Origin: Xanthomonas cissicola
Lineage (GTDB): Bacteria > Pseudomonadota > Gammaproteobacteria > Xanthomonadales > Xanthomonadaceae
DNA: 39,626 bases
Direction: 5' to 3'
NCBI RefSeq assembly: GCF_008801575.1
Contig: NZ_VZPL01000043.1
Location: 1-39,626 of the forward strand
How positions within the stretch are numbered: the stretch's first letter is position 1; each line of letters starts with the position of its first letter. A program made the position numbers and the translations under genes. Positions 28,035-36,824 of the stretch are shown piece after piece. Under the pieces are notes generated by a model, which did not search any database, was not told where the DNA came from, and saw only the letters and a program-made list of their open reading frames with translations.

Positions 28035-28758
28035 GTCCTCCGACGTGGCGCAGCGCCAGCGGTGGAGTGTACGCAGTCGCGCACATTGGCGGTGCAAGCG
28101 CGGCATCCGGGCCGGACGGGGTCTGCCGTGTGGTTTGCATCGGCATGCGCGCTCGCCCTGCCGGGCTGCTCAAGGCCTTGATGGAATGCGCAGACGCCGC
28201 CTTGGCGGGCATTGGCATCGCAGACGCGCAAACATGCCCGCGCGGACTGCGTGCATATCTGTGGTTGGTTTGCCGCCACCGGTACGGCGCCCATGGCCTG
28301 CTCACACATGCCAGCGCGGTTGAATCGCGCTGCTGCCATCGCCTCGATCGGCGAAAACAGGGCCGCGAGAGGCACTACCTGCGCAGGGACATGGCCGCCT
28401 ACACCCAGCAGCCGCGCCTGCCGGCAGCTTGATGTTAGCGCTAACACAACGTACTTTCTGATCACCTCGAGTCGGACGATGTGCCCAAAGCGTTTCGTTG
28501 CTCGATGTCGTCTTGCATGACAGCAGTGCCTGCCACGCAACGCCATCGCTTGCGCCACCGCGTGATGCGATGACTGCTGCACTGCAGCGACGGCAGTCAC
28601 CTCACCGCGATGCGCGTCATCACAACGCGATGGAACGCACCCTCTCGTGCAGGCGCGGCGCATACCGGCGGTGCATCGGCCGCGCCCGCCGCTTGGCAGT
28701 GCCGTCGATACGCGTGTCGCACCCATCCAGAAACCAGCACCGCATGTGTGGAGAGCCC
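28035..28758. other. 724-bp divergent intergenic region between the sensor kinase and GH115 genes
   Basis: Holds the promoters of both genes and the palindrome at 28433-28446. ORFs crossing it have no ribosome site or family features and were set aside. The AT-richer area after the palindrome (28447-28500) is the likeliest promoter for the GH115 gene, leaving a long 5' leader of over 250 bases. Confidence 0.5.
28433..28446. promoter_or_regulatory. TGTTAGCGCTAACA palindrome, xyl-box-like operator
   Basis: A perfect 14-bp palindrome of the LacI-family type, 313 bases before the GH115 start. It is close to the XylR box TGGTAGCGCTAACA described for the xylan regulon of Xanthomonas campestris, differing by one base. 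The adjacent gene acts on glucuronoxylan, so XylR control is the simplest reading. Confidence 0.8.
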
Positions 28759-31401
28759 ATGACCGTTCAAGCAAGAAGCCAGATCTCGTCGAGTGCGCCG
28801 TCGCGCATGCGCTCCCTGCTGATCATCGTGGCCGGCCTCTTCGCCGCCGACGGTGTCTGGGCCTGTACCACGCCAGTGTCGGTGTGCGAACGCGACAGCG
28901 CCGGTGCGTTTGCGCTGATCCGCTCGGAAGCACCTGCCACGGTCGTGGTCGATGCCTCGGCCGATTCCGCGGTGCGATCGGCGGCCAACAATTTCGCAGC
29001 CGACCTGCAACGGGTTGCCGGCCGCACCAGTGACGTGAGCACCGATCTGGCAGGCGTCCGCGGAACGGCCGTGATCGTTGGCACGCTCGGCCAGAGTCCG
29101 ATCATCGATGCGCTCATCGCCGCCGGGAAAATCGACAGGCGCGCCTTGCTGCAGCGCTGGGAGGCGTACACGCAAATTGTCGTCGATCGCCCCACGCCGC
29201 AGATCGATCGGGCGCTCGTCATTGTCGGCGCCGATCGCCGTGGCGCGGTCTTCGGTACCTACGATGTCTCGGAAAAGATTGGCGTGTCGCCGTGGTACTG
29301 GTTCGCCGACGTCGCAACGGCGCATCGATCCAACCTGTTCATCACCCGCGGCAGCGTGTCCGATGCGCCGAAGGTGCGCTACCGCGGATTGTTCATCAAC
29401 GACGAAGACCCTGCCTTGAGGGGCTGGGCGACGAAGAAATTCGGTGGCGTCAATGCGAAGATGTACGCGCATGTCTTCGAGCTGGGCCTGCGCATGAAGG
29501 CCAACTATCTGTGGCCGGCGATGTGGGGCAAGGCATTCAATGTCGATGATCCCGACAACATGGTGCTGGCCGATCAGATGGGCATCGTCATGGGCACCTC
29601 CCATCATGAGCCGATGATGCGCGCGCAGAAGGAGTGGCACCTCAAGAGCATTCCCAACAGCGGCGGCGCCTGGGACTACACCAGCAATGCCGCCAACTTG
29701 CGCGCCTTCTGGAAGGGCGGCATTGCGCGGATGATGTCCAAGGGCGGCGGTCAACGCTACGACAGCCTGGTGACCGTGGGCATGCGCGGCGATGGCGACG
29801 AACCGATGGCCGAGAGCACGGCCAGCCATTTGCTGGAAAAGGTTGTGGCCGACCAGCGCGCCATCATTGCCGATGTGACGAAGGCGCCAGCCGCGCAAAC
29901 GCCGCAGGTGTGGGCGCTTTACAAGGAAGTGCAGGACTACTACGACCACGGAATGCAGGTTCCCGACGATGTCACGCTGCTGTTTTCCGACGACAACTGG
30001 GGCCAGATCCGCCGTCTTCCGGTCACCGACCTGCAGCGCACCGGTGGGTATGGCGTGTACTACCACTTCGATTATGTGGGGGTGCCGCGCAACTACAAAT
30101 GGATCAATACCAATCAGATCGAAAAGATCTGGCAGCAGATGGATCTGGCCTATCAACGCGGCGCACGGCAACTGTGGGTGGTCAACGTCGGCGATATCAA
30201 GCCGATGGAATATCCACTGAGCTTTTTCCTGAAGATGGCCTGGAATCCGGAAGCGATGACGCCCGGCGCACTTGCGGCGTATCCGCAGCAATGGGCGCAG
30301 GAATCGTTCGACGCGGCGCATGCCGCGCGTATCGCAGAGCTGATCACCTGCTACAGCATGCTGGTTGCACGGAGAAAGCCGGAATTGGTCGATCAGGACA
30401 GCTTCGCCCTGGGCGAAGGTGCGCCGGCCAAGCTGGATGGCGGCGAGTTCGGCGCGATCGTTGCGCAATGGCAGGCGCTCGAGCAGCGCATGCTCGACGT
30501 CAAGGCGAGTTTGCCCGCCGACCAGCAAGACGCCTATTACCAGCTGATCGAATACCCCATCGCGGCCGTCTCCAATCTCTACCAGCTCTATTACGCGGCC
30601 GCATGGAACAAGCGCCTGGCCGCACGCAACGATGCACGTGCCAATTACTTCGCCGACATGGTCGAAACCACCTTCGAGCGCGATAAGGCCCTGACACAGC
30701 GTTACCACGCGATCAACGGCGGCAAATGGGACGGCATGATGAATCAGGTCCACATGAGCTATGTGATCTGGAACGACCCCACCCAGCAGTCCATGCCCTC
30801 GATCAGCCGCGTCGGCGGCGATACGCCGCCCGACCGGATCGCACGCTCCATCGCGTTCGCACCGCCTGCGCCGCAAACGCCAGGGGTCCTCTCGCTCGAA
30901 GCGCCCATGTACTCGCGGGTCATCGCCAACAAGGGGCTGCAATGGACGTCGATCCCCGCGCTGGGACGCACCCAGGGCGCCCTGGTCGCGCTGCCGCAGG
31001 GGCAGCCTGCCACCACGGCCGAAGACCGTGTCGCAGTGGAGTACGACGTGGTGGTCACCACGCCGGGCCCTGCAACGCTCGGCCTGTATCTTGCGCCCAC
31101 ACTGGAGACGTCCAACCGCGGGCCGCTCCGCCTCGGCGTCTCCATCGACGACGGTCCGGTGACCACCGTCAATTGGGAGCTGCACCCGACCGGCGGGGCG
31201 CAGAACACGCCCGCCGAAAAAGCCTGGGCAACCGCGGTACGGGACAATGCAGTGTTCGTATCGGCGCAGATGGGCGCGGTGGCGAAGGGTCGGCACACGA
31301 TCAAGGTCTTCAGGATCGACGACAACATCGTCCTGGAGAAGCTCGTGCTGAGCACCGTGCCGGTGCCTGCGTCCTATCTGGGGCCAGCGCCGACACGCTG
31401 A
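28759..31401 (+). CDS. Glycoside hydrolase family 115 xylan alpha-1,2-glucuronidase
   Basis: 880 residues with a signal peptide (SLLIIVAGLFAADGVWA) and a first domain with an ATVVVDASADSAVRSAANNFAADL fold seen at the start of GH115 and GH67. The barrel shows RYRGLFINDEDPALRGW, FELGLRMKANYLWPAMWGKAF, MGTSHHEPMMRAQKEW and MRGDGDEPM, all family signatures around the active site. The C-terminal ~200 residues (from YDVVVTTPGPATLGLYLAPT) are a beta-sandwich dimer domain. It removes (4-O-methyl)glucuronic acid from internal and terminal xylose of xylan. The start at 28759 follows TGTGGAGAGCCC; an ATG at 28744 is also possible. Regulated probably through the xyl-box-like palindrome. Confidence 0.92.
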   Translation: MTVQARSQISSSAPSRMRSLLIIVAGLFAADGVWACTTPVSVCERDSAGAFALIRSEAPATVVVDASADSAVRSAANNFAADLQRVAGRTSDVSTDLAGVRGTAVIVGTLGQSPIIDALIAAGKIDRRALLQRWEAYTQIVVDRPTPQIDRALVIVGADRRGAVFGTYDVSEKIGVSPWYWFADVATAHRSNLFITRGSVSDAPKVRYRGLFINDEDPALRGWATKKFGGVNAKMYAHVFELGLRMKANYLWPAMWGKAFNVDDPDNMVLADQMGIVMGTSHHEPMMRAQKEWHLKSIPNSGGAWDYTSNAANLRAFWKGGIARMMSKGGGQRYDSLVTVGMRGDGDEPMAESTASHLLEKVVADQRAIIADVTKAPAAQTPQVWALYKEVQDYYDHGMQVPDDVTLLFSDDNWGQIRRLPVTDLQRTGGYGVYYHFDYVGVPRNYKWINTNQIEKIWQQMDLAYQRGARQLWVVNVGDIKPMEYPLSFFLKMAWNPEAMTPGALAAYPQQWAQESFDAAHAARIAELITCYSMLVARRKPELVDQDSFALGEGAPAKLDGGEFGAIVAQWQALEQRMLDVKASLPADQQDAYYQLIEYPIAAVSNLYQLYYAAAWNKRLAARNDARANYFADMVETTFERDKALTQRYHAINGGKWDGMMNQVHMSYVIWNDPTQQSMPSISRVGGDTPPDRIARSIAFAPPAPQTPGVLSLEAPMYSRVIANKGLQWTSIPALGRTQGALVALPQGQPATTAEDRVAVEYDVVVTTPGPATLGLYLAPTLETSNRGPLRLGVSIDDGPVTTVNWELHPTGGAQNTPAEKAWATAVRDNAVFVSAQMGAVAKGRHTIKVFRIDDNIVLEKLVLSTVPVPASYLGPAPTR

Positions 31402-31492
31402 CGCACGCCAGCAGGAGGGCGTCGCGAGCGCGCTCCCGCTGCTTCAGCCACCCATTGCCGCCGCCAGTGCTGACACGGCGAGCGACCCGCCA

Positions 31493-33892
31493 TCAACCGG
31501 GCAGCCTTACCTCGACCCGATACACCTGCCCGCGCGCGATGTTGCCGATGCGCTGCTCCGGACAGAGCTCGCCATCCACCAGCACCTCCATCGCGGTGCG
31601 GCCCGGCTCGCGCGTCAGCGTGAGGTCGAAGTCCGCACCACGGAACTGGCGCCTCGCACGCGCCTGCGGCCAATGCGAGGGCAGCTGCGGGCGGATCGCC
31701 AGCGCATCGCCCTCGCCCACCAACCCGAACAAGCCTTCCAGCACGCAGCGATACACCCACGCCACCGTGCCGGTGTTGAACAGCTGGCTCGAACGCCCGG
31801 CCGTACGCGGATACTGATGCCACGCGCCACGGTAGTAGTTGGGCAGCGACACCGGCAGGTGGCCGCGTTGCAGCACATCCTCGCGTGTCGGCCCTGGCAG
31901 CAGGGCGCGCAGGATCTCCCAGGCGCGGTCGGCCTCGCCAATCTGGTAAAGGCTGTACAGATAGAATGCCGCCGCGTGGTTGTACACCGCACCGTTTTCC
32001 GCCGCACCCGGCCACTTCTGGGTCAGCCGGCCCACGTCGTCGCGCATGTGCGTGTACGCCGGCGCCAGCATCACCGGGCCGTACGGTGTGTGCAGCTGCT
32101 CGCGCACCGCCTCCAGCAGCGCCGCACGTTGCTGCGCATCGGCAGTGCCGGCCAGCAGCGCGAAGCTCTGCGGATTGAGATAGATGCGCCCCTCCACATC
32201 GTCGGCGATGCCGAAGCGCACCCCGTCGTCGGTGATGCCGCGCGCGTACCAGTTGCCGTCCCACAGCTCACGATTGGCGTCGGCGTTGATGACGGCAACC
32301 GCCTCCCCGAATGTCTGCGCCTGCACGCTGCGCCCTTGCGCGGTGCAGATCTCCGACCACAGGCGCACTGCATACGCGGTGGCCACGGTGAGCCAGCCGG
32401 ACACGCCCTTGCCGCGCCAGCCGACCATGTTCATCGGGTCGCACCAGTCGCCCTGCGCGATGAAGCTCAACCCACGTGCATCGCGCGCATCCAGCAGCCA
32501 TTGCATGGCCGCATCCAGGCGCTCGGCCACGCTCAGGCGCTGCCCGTCATGGGTTTCCACGCGCGCGCCCAGGATGCTGGTATCGCCGGTTTCGGAAAGA
32601 TAGGCGCTCAGGAAGATCGGCAACCACACGCAATGATCGGTATGCGGCACCTGGTTGATGTATTTGAGCTCGGCGCCTTCCACCAACAAGATGCCGTCCG
32701 GCATTGCGCCGCTGGGCTCCTGCTGCGACAGGGCATGCAACAGCGCCGCGCGTGCGGTGGCAGGCTGCAGGTAGGCCATGCCCATATGGTCCTGCAGATA
32801 GTTGCGCGTCTGCGGATCGGTGGTCAGGCGATTGACGTCGCCGTGATAGAACACCTGGCGCGGCAACCAGTGGTTGACCAGATTGTCCAGCGCCGCATCC
32901 GGTGTTGCGATCTGCACGCAGCCACGGCCGGCCTGCAGATAGTCCGCATATGCACGCGCCGCCTGGGCGAAACCAGCTTCGGACAGATAGCGCGCACGCA
33001 GCGCGGCGATTTCGGCATCGTCCTTGGCCGGCCCGAATGCGAAGCGATACACGCTGGCCGCATCGGCGTCCAGGGTCAGCCGGTATTGCAACGCGGCCGC
33101 CGGCGTTTCGTAGTGCGCATCGTGGTTGCCCAGCTGTTCGGCCTGTACGGCCGAAGGCGCGTGCAACCCGCCCTCGCCTTCGAATGCCATCTGCTGCGCG
33201 TCCCAGGCCACCGGCGTCTGCTCGTGCAGCAGGAAGGTGCAGTCCTTGAAATCGCGCTGGCGGAAGTAATCGTCCACCTTTTGATACGGCGCCACGCTAC
33301 GGCAGACGATCCCGCCCAAGGCCGGCTCGTAACCGCCGGACTGATGCATCCACGACATGTAGCCGACCGGGAAATAGACATACAGGCTCAGCCTGCGTGC
33401 GCGCCCGGACAGGTTGTGCACACGACATTCCCACAGCTCCACCGCATCGTCGGTGGGGAGAGACACGCACAATTCCACCACGATGTCGTCGTGGCGCACC
33501 CGCCAGCGCACATCGTGCTTGCCTGCAGAGAACTCGAACGCCTGCGGCTGCGCGCGCACCGGTTCATGCGGCACCGAGTACAACGCGCCGGTGTCTTCGT
33601 CCTTGAGATAGAAAAAACGCCCGGGATGATGCGCGTAGTACGGCTGCTCGGGCATCATGAAATTGCGCGCTTCCAGCATCGGCGCATGCGCGTATTTCGA
33701 GGGCTCCGGCTGCATGAACTGGCCGGTGGCATAACCGCGGCAGGTCAGCTGCACCATCATGCGGCGGTTCCACAGGAAGCCGCCGGCATTGGGCATTGCG
33801 GTGGGGCTGTAGAGCGTATAGCGCGCACCATCGGCGCTGGGCGCCATCAAGCTGGACAGCGCATCGGACGTGGCGTGGGGCGTTGCAGACAC
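31493..33892 (-). CDS. Cellobionic acid phosphorylase (GH94)
   Basis: 799 residues from a GTG at 33892-33890, two bases after the transporter stop (TGACCGTG), which suggests coupled translation; the next in-frame ATG at 33847 has no ribosome site but remains possible (784 aa). GH94 layout: N-terminal beta-sandwich ([20 protein letters not shown] ... [20 protein letters not shown]), helical linker, and an (alpha/alpha)6 barrel with [11 protein letters not shown] carrying D482 and D485 in the DWxD motif, and a [17 protein letters not shown] end. The X. campestris relative was shown to split cellobionic acid with phosphate to glucose-1-phosphate and gluconate. The gluconokinase gene nearby fits exactly. 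Family alternatives (cellobiose or chitobiose phosphorylase) fit the context less well. Confidence 0.88.
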   Translation of the reverse strand: MSATPHATSDALSSLMAPSADGARYTLYSPTAMPNAGGFLWNRRMMVQLTCRGYATGQFMQPEPSKYAHAPMLEARNFMMPEQPYYAHHPGRFFYLKDEDTGALYSVPHEPVRAQPQAFEFSAGKHDVRWRVRHDDIVVELCVSLPTDDAVELWECRVHNLSGRARRLSLYVYFPVGYMSWMHQSGGYEPALGGIVCRSVAPYQKVDDYFRQRDFKDCTFLLHEQTPVAWDAQQMAFEGEGGLHAPSAVQAEQLGNHDAHYETPAAALQYRLTLDADAASVYRFAFGPAKDDAEIAALRARYLSEAGFAQAARAYADYLQAGRGCVQIATPDAALDNLVNHWLPRQVFYHGDVNRLTTDPQTRNYLQDHMGMAYLQPATARAALLHALSQQEPSGAMPDGILLVEGAELKYINQVPHTDHCVWLPIFLSAYLSETGDTSILGARVETHDGQRLSVAERLDAAMQWLLDARDARGLSFIAQGDWCDPMNMVGWRGKGVSGWLTVATAYAVRLWSEICTAQGRSVQAQTFGEAVAVINADANRELWDGNWYARGITDDGVRFGIADDVEGRIYLNPQSFALLAGTADAQQRAALLEAVREQLHTPYGPVMLAPAYTHMRDDVGRLTQKWPGAAENGAVYNHAAAFYLYSLYQIGEADRAWEILRALLPGPTREDVLQRGHLPVSLPNYYRGAWHQYPRTAGRSSQLFNTGTVAWVYRCVLEGLFGLVGEGDALAIRPQLPSHWPQARARRQFRGADFDLTLTREPGRTAMEVLVDGELCPEQRIGNIARGQVYRVEVRLPG

Positions 33893-33894
33893 GG

Positions 33895-35277
33895 TCAGGG
33901 GTGCTCCGGTTCGTCGCGCTTGCGCGCGGCCAGTTCGAGCTGGATGCGGTTCAACAGCCCGTCGTCCAGCGGATAAAAGCGCATGGTCCAGGCCGCCAGC
34001 AGCGCAACCGCGCCTGGAATCACTGTCAGCAGCAGCACGATGCCGGTCAACGACCCGGTGGACTGCGCGGTATTGGCGACATAGCCCATTGCAGCCAGCA
34101 CCCAGGCAATGCCGGCGGAGGCCAACGCCCCGCCGAGCTTTTGCGAAAACGTCGCCGCGGCGAACGTCATCGCCGTGGCACGGCGGCCGGTGCGCCATTC
34201 GGTGTAGTCGGCGCTATCGGCATACATCGAAAACGCCAACGGCGATTTCGGCCCAAGCGCCAGGCCGATCAGCATGTTCAAGACAAACACCGCCCACACC
34301 GCATCGGCCGGTACGAAAAACATCGCGCAGCTCAGCAGGCCGACGAGCACCATCAGCCAGAACATCAGCTGGCGCTTGTCCCAGCGCCGCGTCAGCAGCG
34401 GCGTGATGGCCGCACCCACGCCCAGGGCCACCGAATAGCTGCCCAGAAACAGGCCAACCAGATCCGGGCGTTGTACGTAGTACTTGAGGTAGTACACGCC
34501 CGCACCACCGCGCATGGTGATCGTGATCATGATGATCAACGACAGCACGAACAGTACGCACCACGGTTTGTTCTGCAGCAGATCGGCGATGTCGCGACGA
34601 ATCGGTGTGCGTTGTTGCGGCGGCGGCTGCACGCGTTCGCGCGTGGTCAGCGCCACGCTGACGAACAACGCCAGCGCCACCGCGCCGTACAGCATCATCG
34701 TGCGTTGCCATCCCAGCGCGTCGTTGCCTGCGCCGAACCAGCGCACTAGGTCCATCGTGAAGTAATTGACCAATGTGGTCCCTGCAAACGCACCGATGAA
34801 TCGCAGGCTGATCAGGCCGGTGCGCTGCTGGCTGTCGGCGGTAATCACGCCGGATAATGCCGAGTACGGAATGCTCACCACCGTGTAGGCCAGCATCATC
34901 ACCAGGAAGGTGATCGTGGCCCACCACATGCGCCCATGTTGATCCAGATCCGGCGTGGTGTAGGCAAGCACGCCAGCAGCGGCCATCGGCAGCGCGCCCC
35001 ACAGCAGGTACGGGCGGAACTTGCCAAGCCGGCTACGCGTGCGGTCGGCCAATGCGCCCATCGCCGGGTCGGCGATCGCATCGGCGATCTTGGTCAAGAG
35101 GATCATGGTGCCGACCGCAGCAGCCGGCAGGTGCATGGTGTCGGTGTAGAAGATCAGCAAGAACGCCGAGATGTTGGCCCAGTACAGATTCAGCCCCAGA
35201 TCGCCGGCGCCATAGCCCAGCTTTTCGCGCCAGCGCAGGCGCGCCGATGCAGGAGACGTTGCGGGCGATGACGGCAT
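33895..35277 (-). CDS. GPH-family sugar:cation symporter, probable cellobionate/aldonate importer
   Basis: 460 residues, twelve membrane helices. The GPH signature is clear: [37 protein letters not shown], then a central cytoplasmic loop ([20 protein letters not shown]) and matching second half ([30 protein letters not shown]). GPH members carry disaccharides and glucuronides (MelB, LacS, UidB). Co-transcription with cellobionic acid phosphorylase suggests import of cellobionate or a related aldonic disaccharide. GAAGG seven bases upstream favours the ATG at 35277 over the GTG at 35283. The substrate is inferred. Confidence 0.85.
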   Translation of the reverse strand: MPSSPATSPASARLRWREKLGYGAGDLGLNLYWANISAFLLIFYTDTMHLPAAAVGTMILLTKIADAIADPAMGALADRTRSRLGKFRPYLLWGALPMAAAGVLAYTTPDLDQHGRMWWATITFLVMMLAYTVVSIPYSALSGVITADSQQRTGLISLRFIGAFAGTTLVNYFTMDLVRWFGAGNDALGWQRTMMLYGAVALALFVSVALTTRERVQPPPQQRTPIRRDIADLLQNKPWCVLFVLSLIIMITITMRGGAGVYYLKYYVQRPDLVGLFLGSYSVALGVGAAITPLLTRRWDKRQLMFWLMVLVGLLSCAMFFVPADAVWAVFVLNMLIGLALGPKSPLAFSMYADSADYTEWRTGRRATAMTFAAATFSQKLGGALASAGIAWVLAAMGYVANTAQSTGSLTGIVLLLTVIPGAVALLAAWTMRFYPLDDGLLNRIQLELAARKRDEPEHP

Positions 35278-35434
35278 CGACACACCTTCAAATGCGTTGT
35301 ACCCGGCCGAGCACGCCGTTACGCTGAGTGCCCGCGCACCTGGCGAGGAGCGCCGACGCTACACCACGCATCGGCTGCCGCCAACGTGAAATCCATTCGA
35401 ATGCCGAATCGATCCAGAGATATAACCTGACGTG
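35278..35434. promoter_or_regulatory. Divergent promoter region between the symporter and gluconokinase genes
   Basis: 157 bases. An AT-richer stretch at 35386-35430 contains TCCATTCGAATG, with CATTCGAATG (35395-35404) as a 10-bp palindrome, and TATAAC at about 35421-35426 as a possible -10 box for the rightward gene. No regulator gene is adjacent. Confidence 0.45.
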
Positions 35435-36019
35435 ATGGACACCGCCACACATGCCACGCCCGCGTCCGCTTCGCCGCTTGCCATCGTGGTGATGGGCGTG
35501 TCGGGCAGCGGCAAGACCACCATTGCACAAGCGCTGGCAGCGCATTACCGCTTCCGTTTTCTGGACGCAGACGACTACCACAGCGTGGCAGCACGCGCGC
35601 AGATGGCGGCCGGCCAACCGCTCACCGACGCGATGCGTCTGCCATGGGTAGAACTGCTGTCGGCCACGCTGCGCGATTGCGTGCAGGCCGGCGAATCGGT
35701 GGTGCTGGCCTTCTCCGGTCTGCGTAGCGCGCATCGCCAATTGCTGCGCAACAGCGGCGTGCCGATGCGCTTCGTGTTCCTGCACGCAGCCCCGCACGTG
35801 ATCGCAGCCCGCCTGAGCAACCGCGCAGGCCACTTCATGCCAGCCACACTGCTCGACAGCCAGCTGCAGACATTGGAGCTGCCGCTGGACGAAGCGGACG
35901 TGGTGTCGGTGGACGTGGATGCCAGCGTGCGTGCGGTTGTGCAGGATGCGATCGCACAGCTGGCAGCGATCGATCCTGCCGCAGTGCAACATACTTCACG
36001 TGCATCGGAGCGGGCGTAA
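35435..36019 (+). CDS. gntK: Gluconokinase (GntK family)
   Basis: 194 residues. P-loop kinase: GVSGSGKTT at 21-29, then the gluconate-site motif FLDADDYHS, RLPWVELL, the VVLAFSGLR strand, the lid-like ARLSNRAGHFMPATLLDSQLQTLE and a final VDVDASVRAVV. It phosphorylates gluconate to 6-phosphogluconate for the Entner-Doudoroff or pentose-phosphate routes. In this place it consumes the gluconate freed by the divergent cellobionic acid phosphorylase. GTG (35432) and ATG (35435) are adjacent; ATG is taken. Hardly any Shine-Dalgarno site precedes it, so a very short leader is possible. CSALRxxYRD of typical GntK is reduced here to FSGLRSAHRQ. Confidence 0.9.
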   Translation: MDTATHATPASASPLAIVVMGVSGSGKTTIAQALAAHYRFRFLDADDYHSVAARAQMAAGQPLTDAMRLPWVELLSATLRDCVQAGESVVLAFSGLRSAHRQLLRNSGVPMRFVFLHAAPHVIAARLSNRAGHFMPATLLDSQLQTLELPLDEADVVSVDVDASVRAVVQDAIAQLAAIDPAAVQHTSRASERA

Positions 36020-36278
36020 GCGGACGCACACGACGTGCGTGATGCCTACGGTGAGTGCCGCCTAGGCCGTTGTGCGTTGTGCGTTGTGCGTCACGAGGCT
36101 ACCGCTTCCGTGCCGATGGACAACCCGTAGCGAAAGCGCGACGCGCAGCATTACCGCAGTGCACAGAGGGCAAGACACAACGGCGCAGCGCCAAACCTGT
36201 CGCGCTAGCTTGCGCATCCAGCGCGCATCCACGCGGCCGCATGCCGCAGAAAAGTACCGCATCAGCAACGCGCCATTC

Positions 36279-36327
36279 CCTTCTCCCGCCGGGAGAAGGT
36301 GCCCGGAAGGGGCGGATGAGGGTACGG
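36279..36327. repeat. CCTTCTCCCG hairpin element
   Basis: CCTTCTCCCG and CGGGAGAAGG (36279-36299) form a 10-bp stem around one base, followed by TGCCCGGAAGGGGCGGATGA and GGGTA. It is the same dispersed element as at 20594-20637 and 20826-20868. Confidence 0.75.
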
Positions 36328-36624
36328 CCACCCGCATCGCTCATCTCGCCACCTCCGCACGCCGTACGACAGGCAACTCGCAGCGCAATCAGACGCAGTG
36401 CTGAGCCAATAAGCCCCATTCGCTACATACCGCAGAACGCTGCAATCGACCGCCGACATCGCGCACCGGGTTCGTCGTGCCCTTCCCCATCGCGTCCATC
36501 CGTTGCAAAGGCCAACACCCAAGGCTGCGCAACATTTCCTGGTTACTTCTTGCAAACCGCCATCATCGGCGCATCTTCGGCCAAGACCGCATCAATCATT
36601 TTTTCTATCGCAACACAGGAAATA

Positions 36625-36639
36625 GTGATGAATCATCAC
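36625..36639. promoter_or_regulatory. GTGATGA-A-TCATCAC palindrome upstream of the quinoprotein gene
   Basis: A perfect 7-bp dyad with one central base in an AT-rich stretch, about 186 bases before the ATG at 36825. Odd-length dyads of this size are typical for GntR- or MarR-type regulators; no such gene is adjacent. Confidence 0.5.
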
Positions 36640-36824
36640 GATTGGTGCGAATAGCGAACCGATTGAACGCAAATTTTTCAAGCTGGTCGCACCAGATGCG
36701 AACGGACCCGACCATTGTCTGAATGCAGCGCTGCGCAAGTGTTGCGCGGTCATGTCAATCGTCCATCTTTCGGTCAGCCGATCCGGGGGGATCCAGCGCT
36801 TCCTTCCATCTAGGACATGCCGTG

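Larger units (their letters stand above)
36020..36824. other. 805-bp intergenic region before the quinoprotein gene, with repeats
   Basis: No credible gene. It holds three head-to-tail GTTGTGC units (36069-36089), a dispersed hairpin element at about 36279-36327 (CCTTCTCCCG with CGGGAGAAGG), and an AT-rich promoter-like part at 36580-36690 with the palindrome at 36625-36639. Confidence 0.6.

Noticed and set aside
28597..31296. 899-aa minus-strand ORF opposite the GH115 gene
   Set aside because: Shadow frame; the plus strand has complete GH115 motifs and a signal peptide.
31673..33976. 767-aa plus-strand ORF opposite the phosphorylase
   Set aside because: Shadow frame with H/R/A-rich composition and no recognisable domain.
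36055..36654. 199-aa ORF before the quinoprotein gene
   Set aside because: It runs through a dispersed hairpin element and an AT-rich promoter block; composition and lack of a ribosome site argue against coding.
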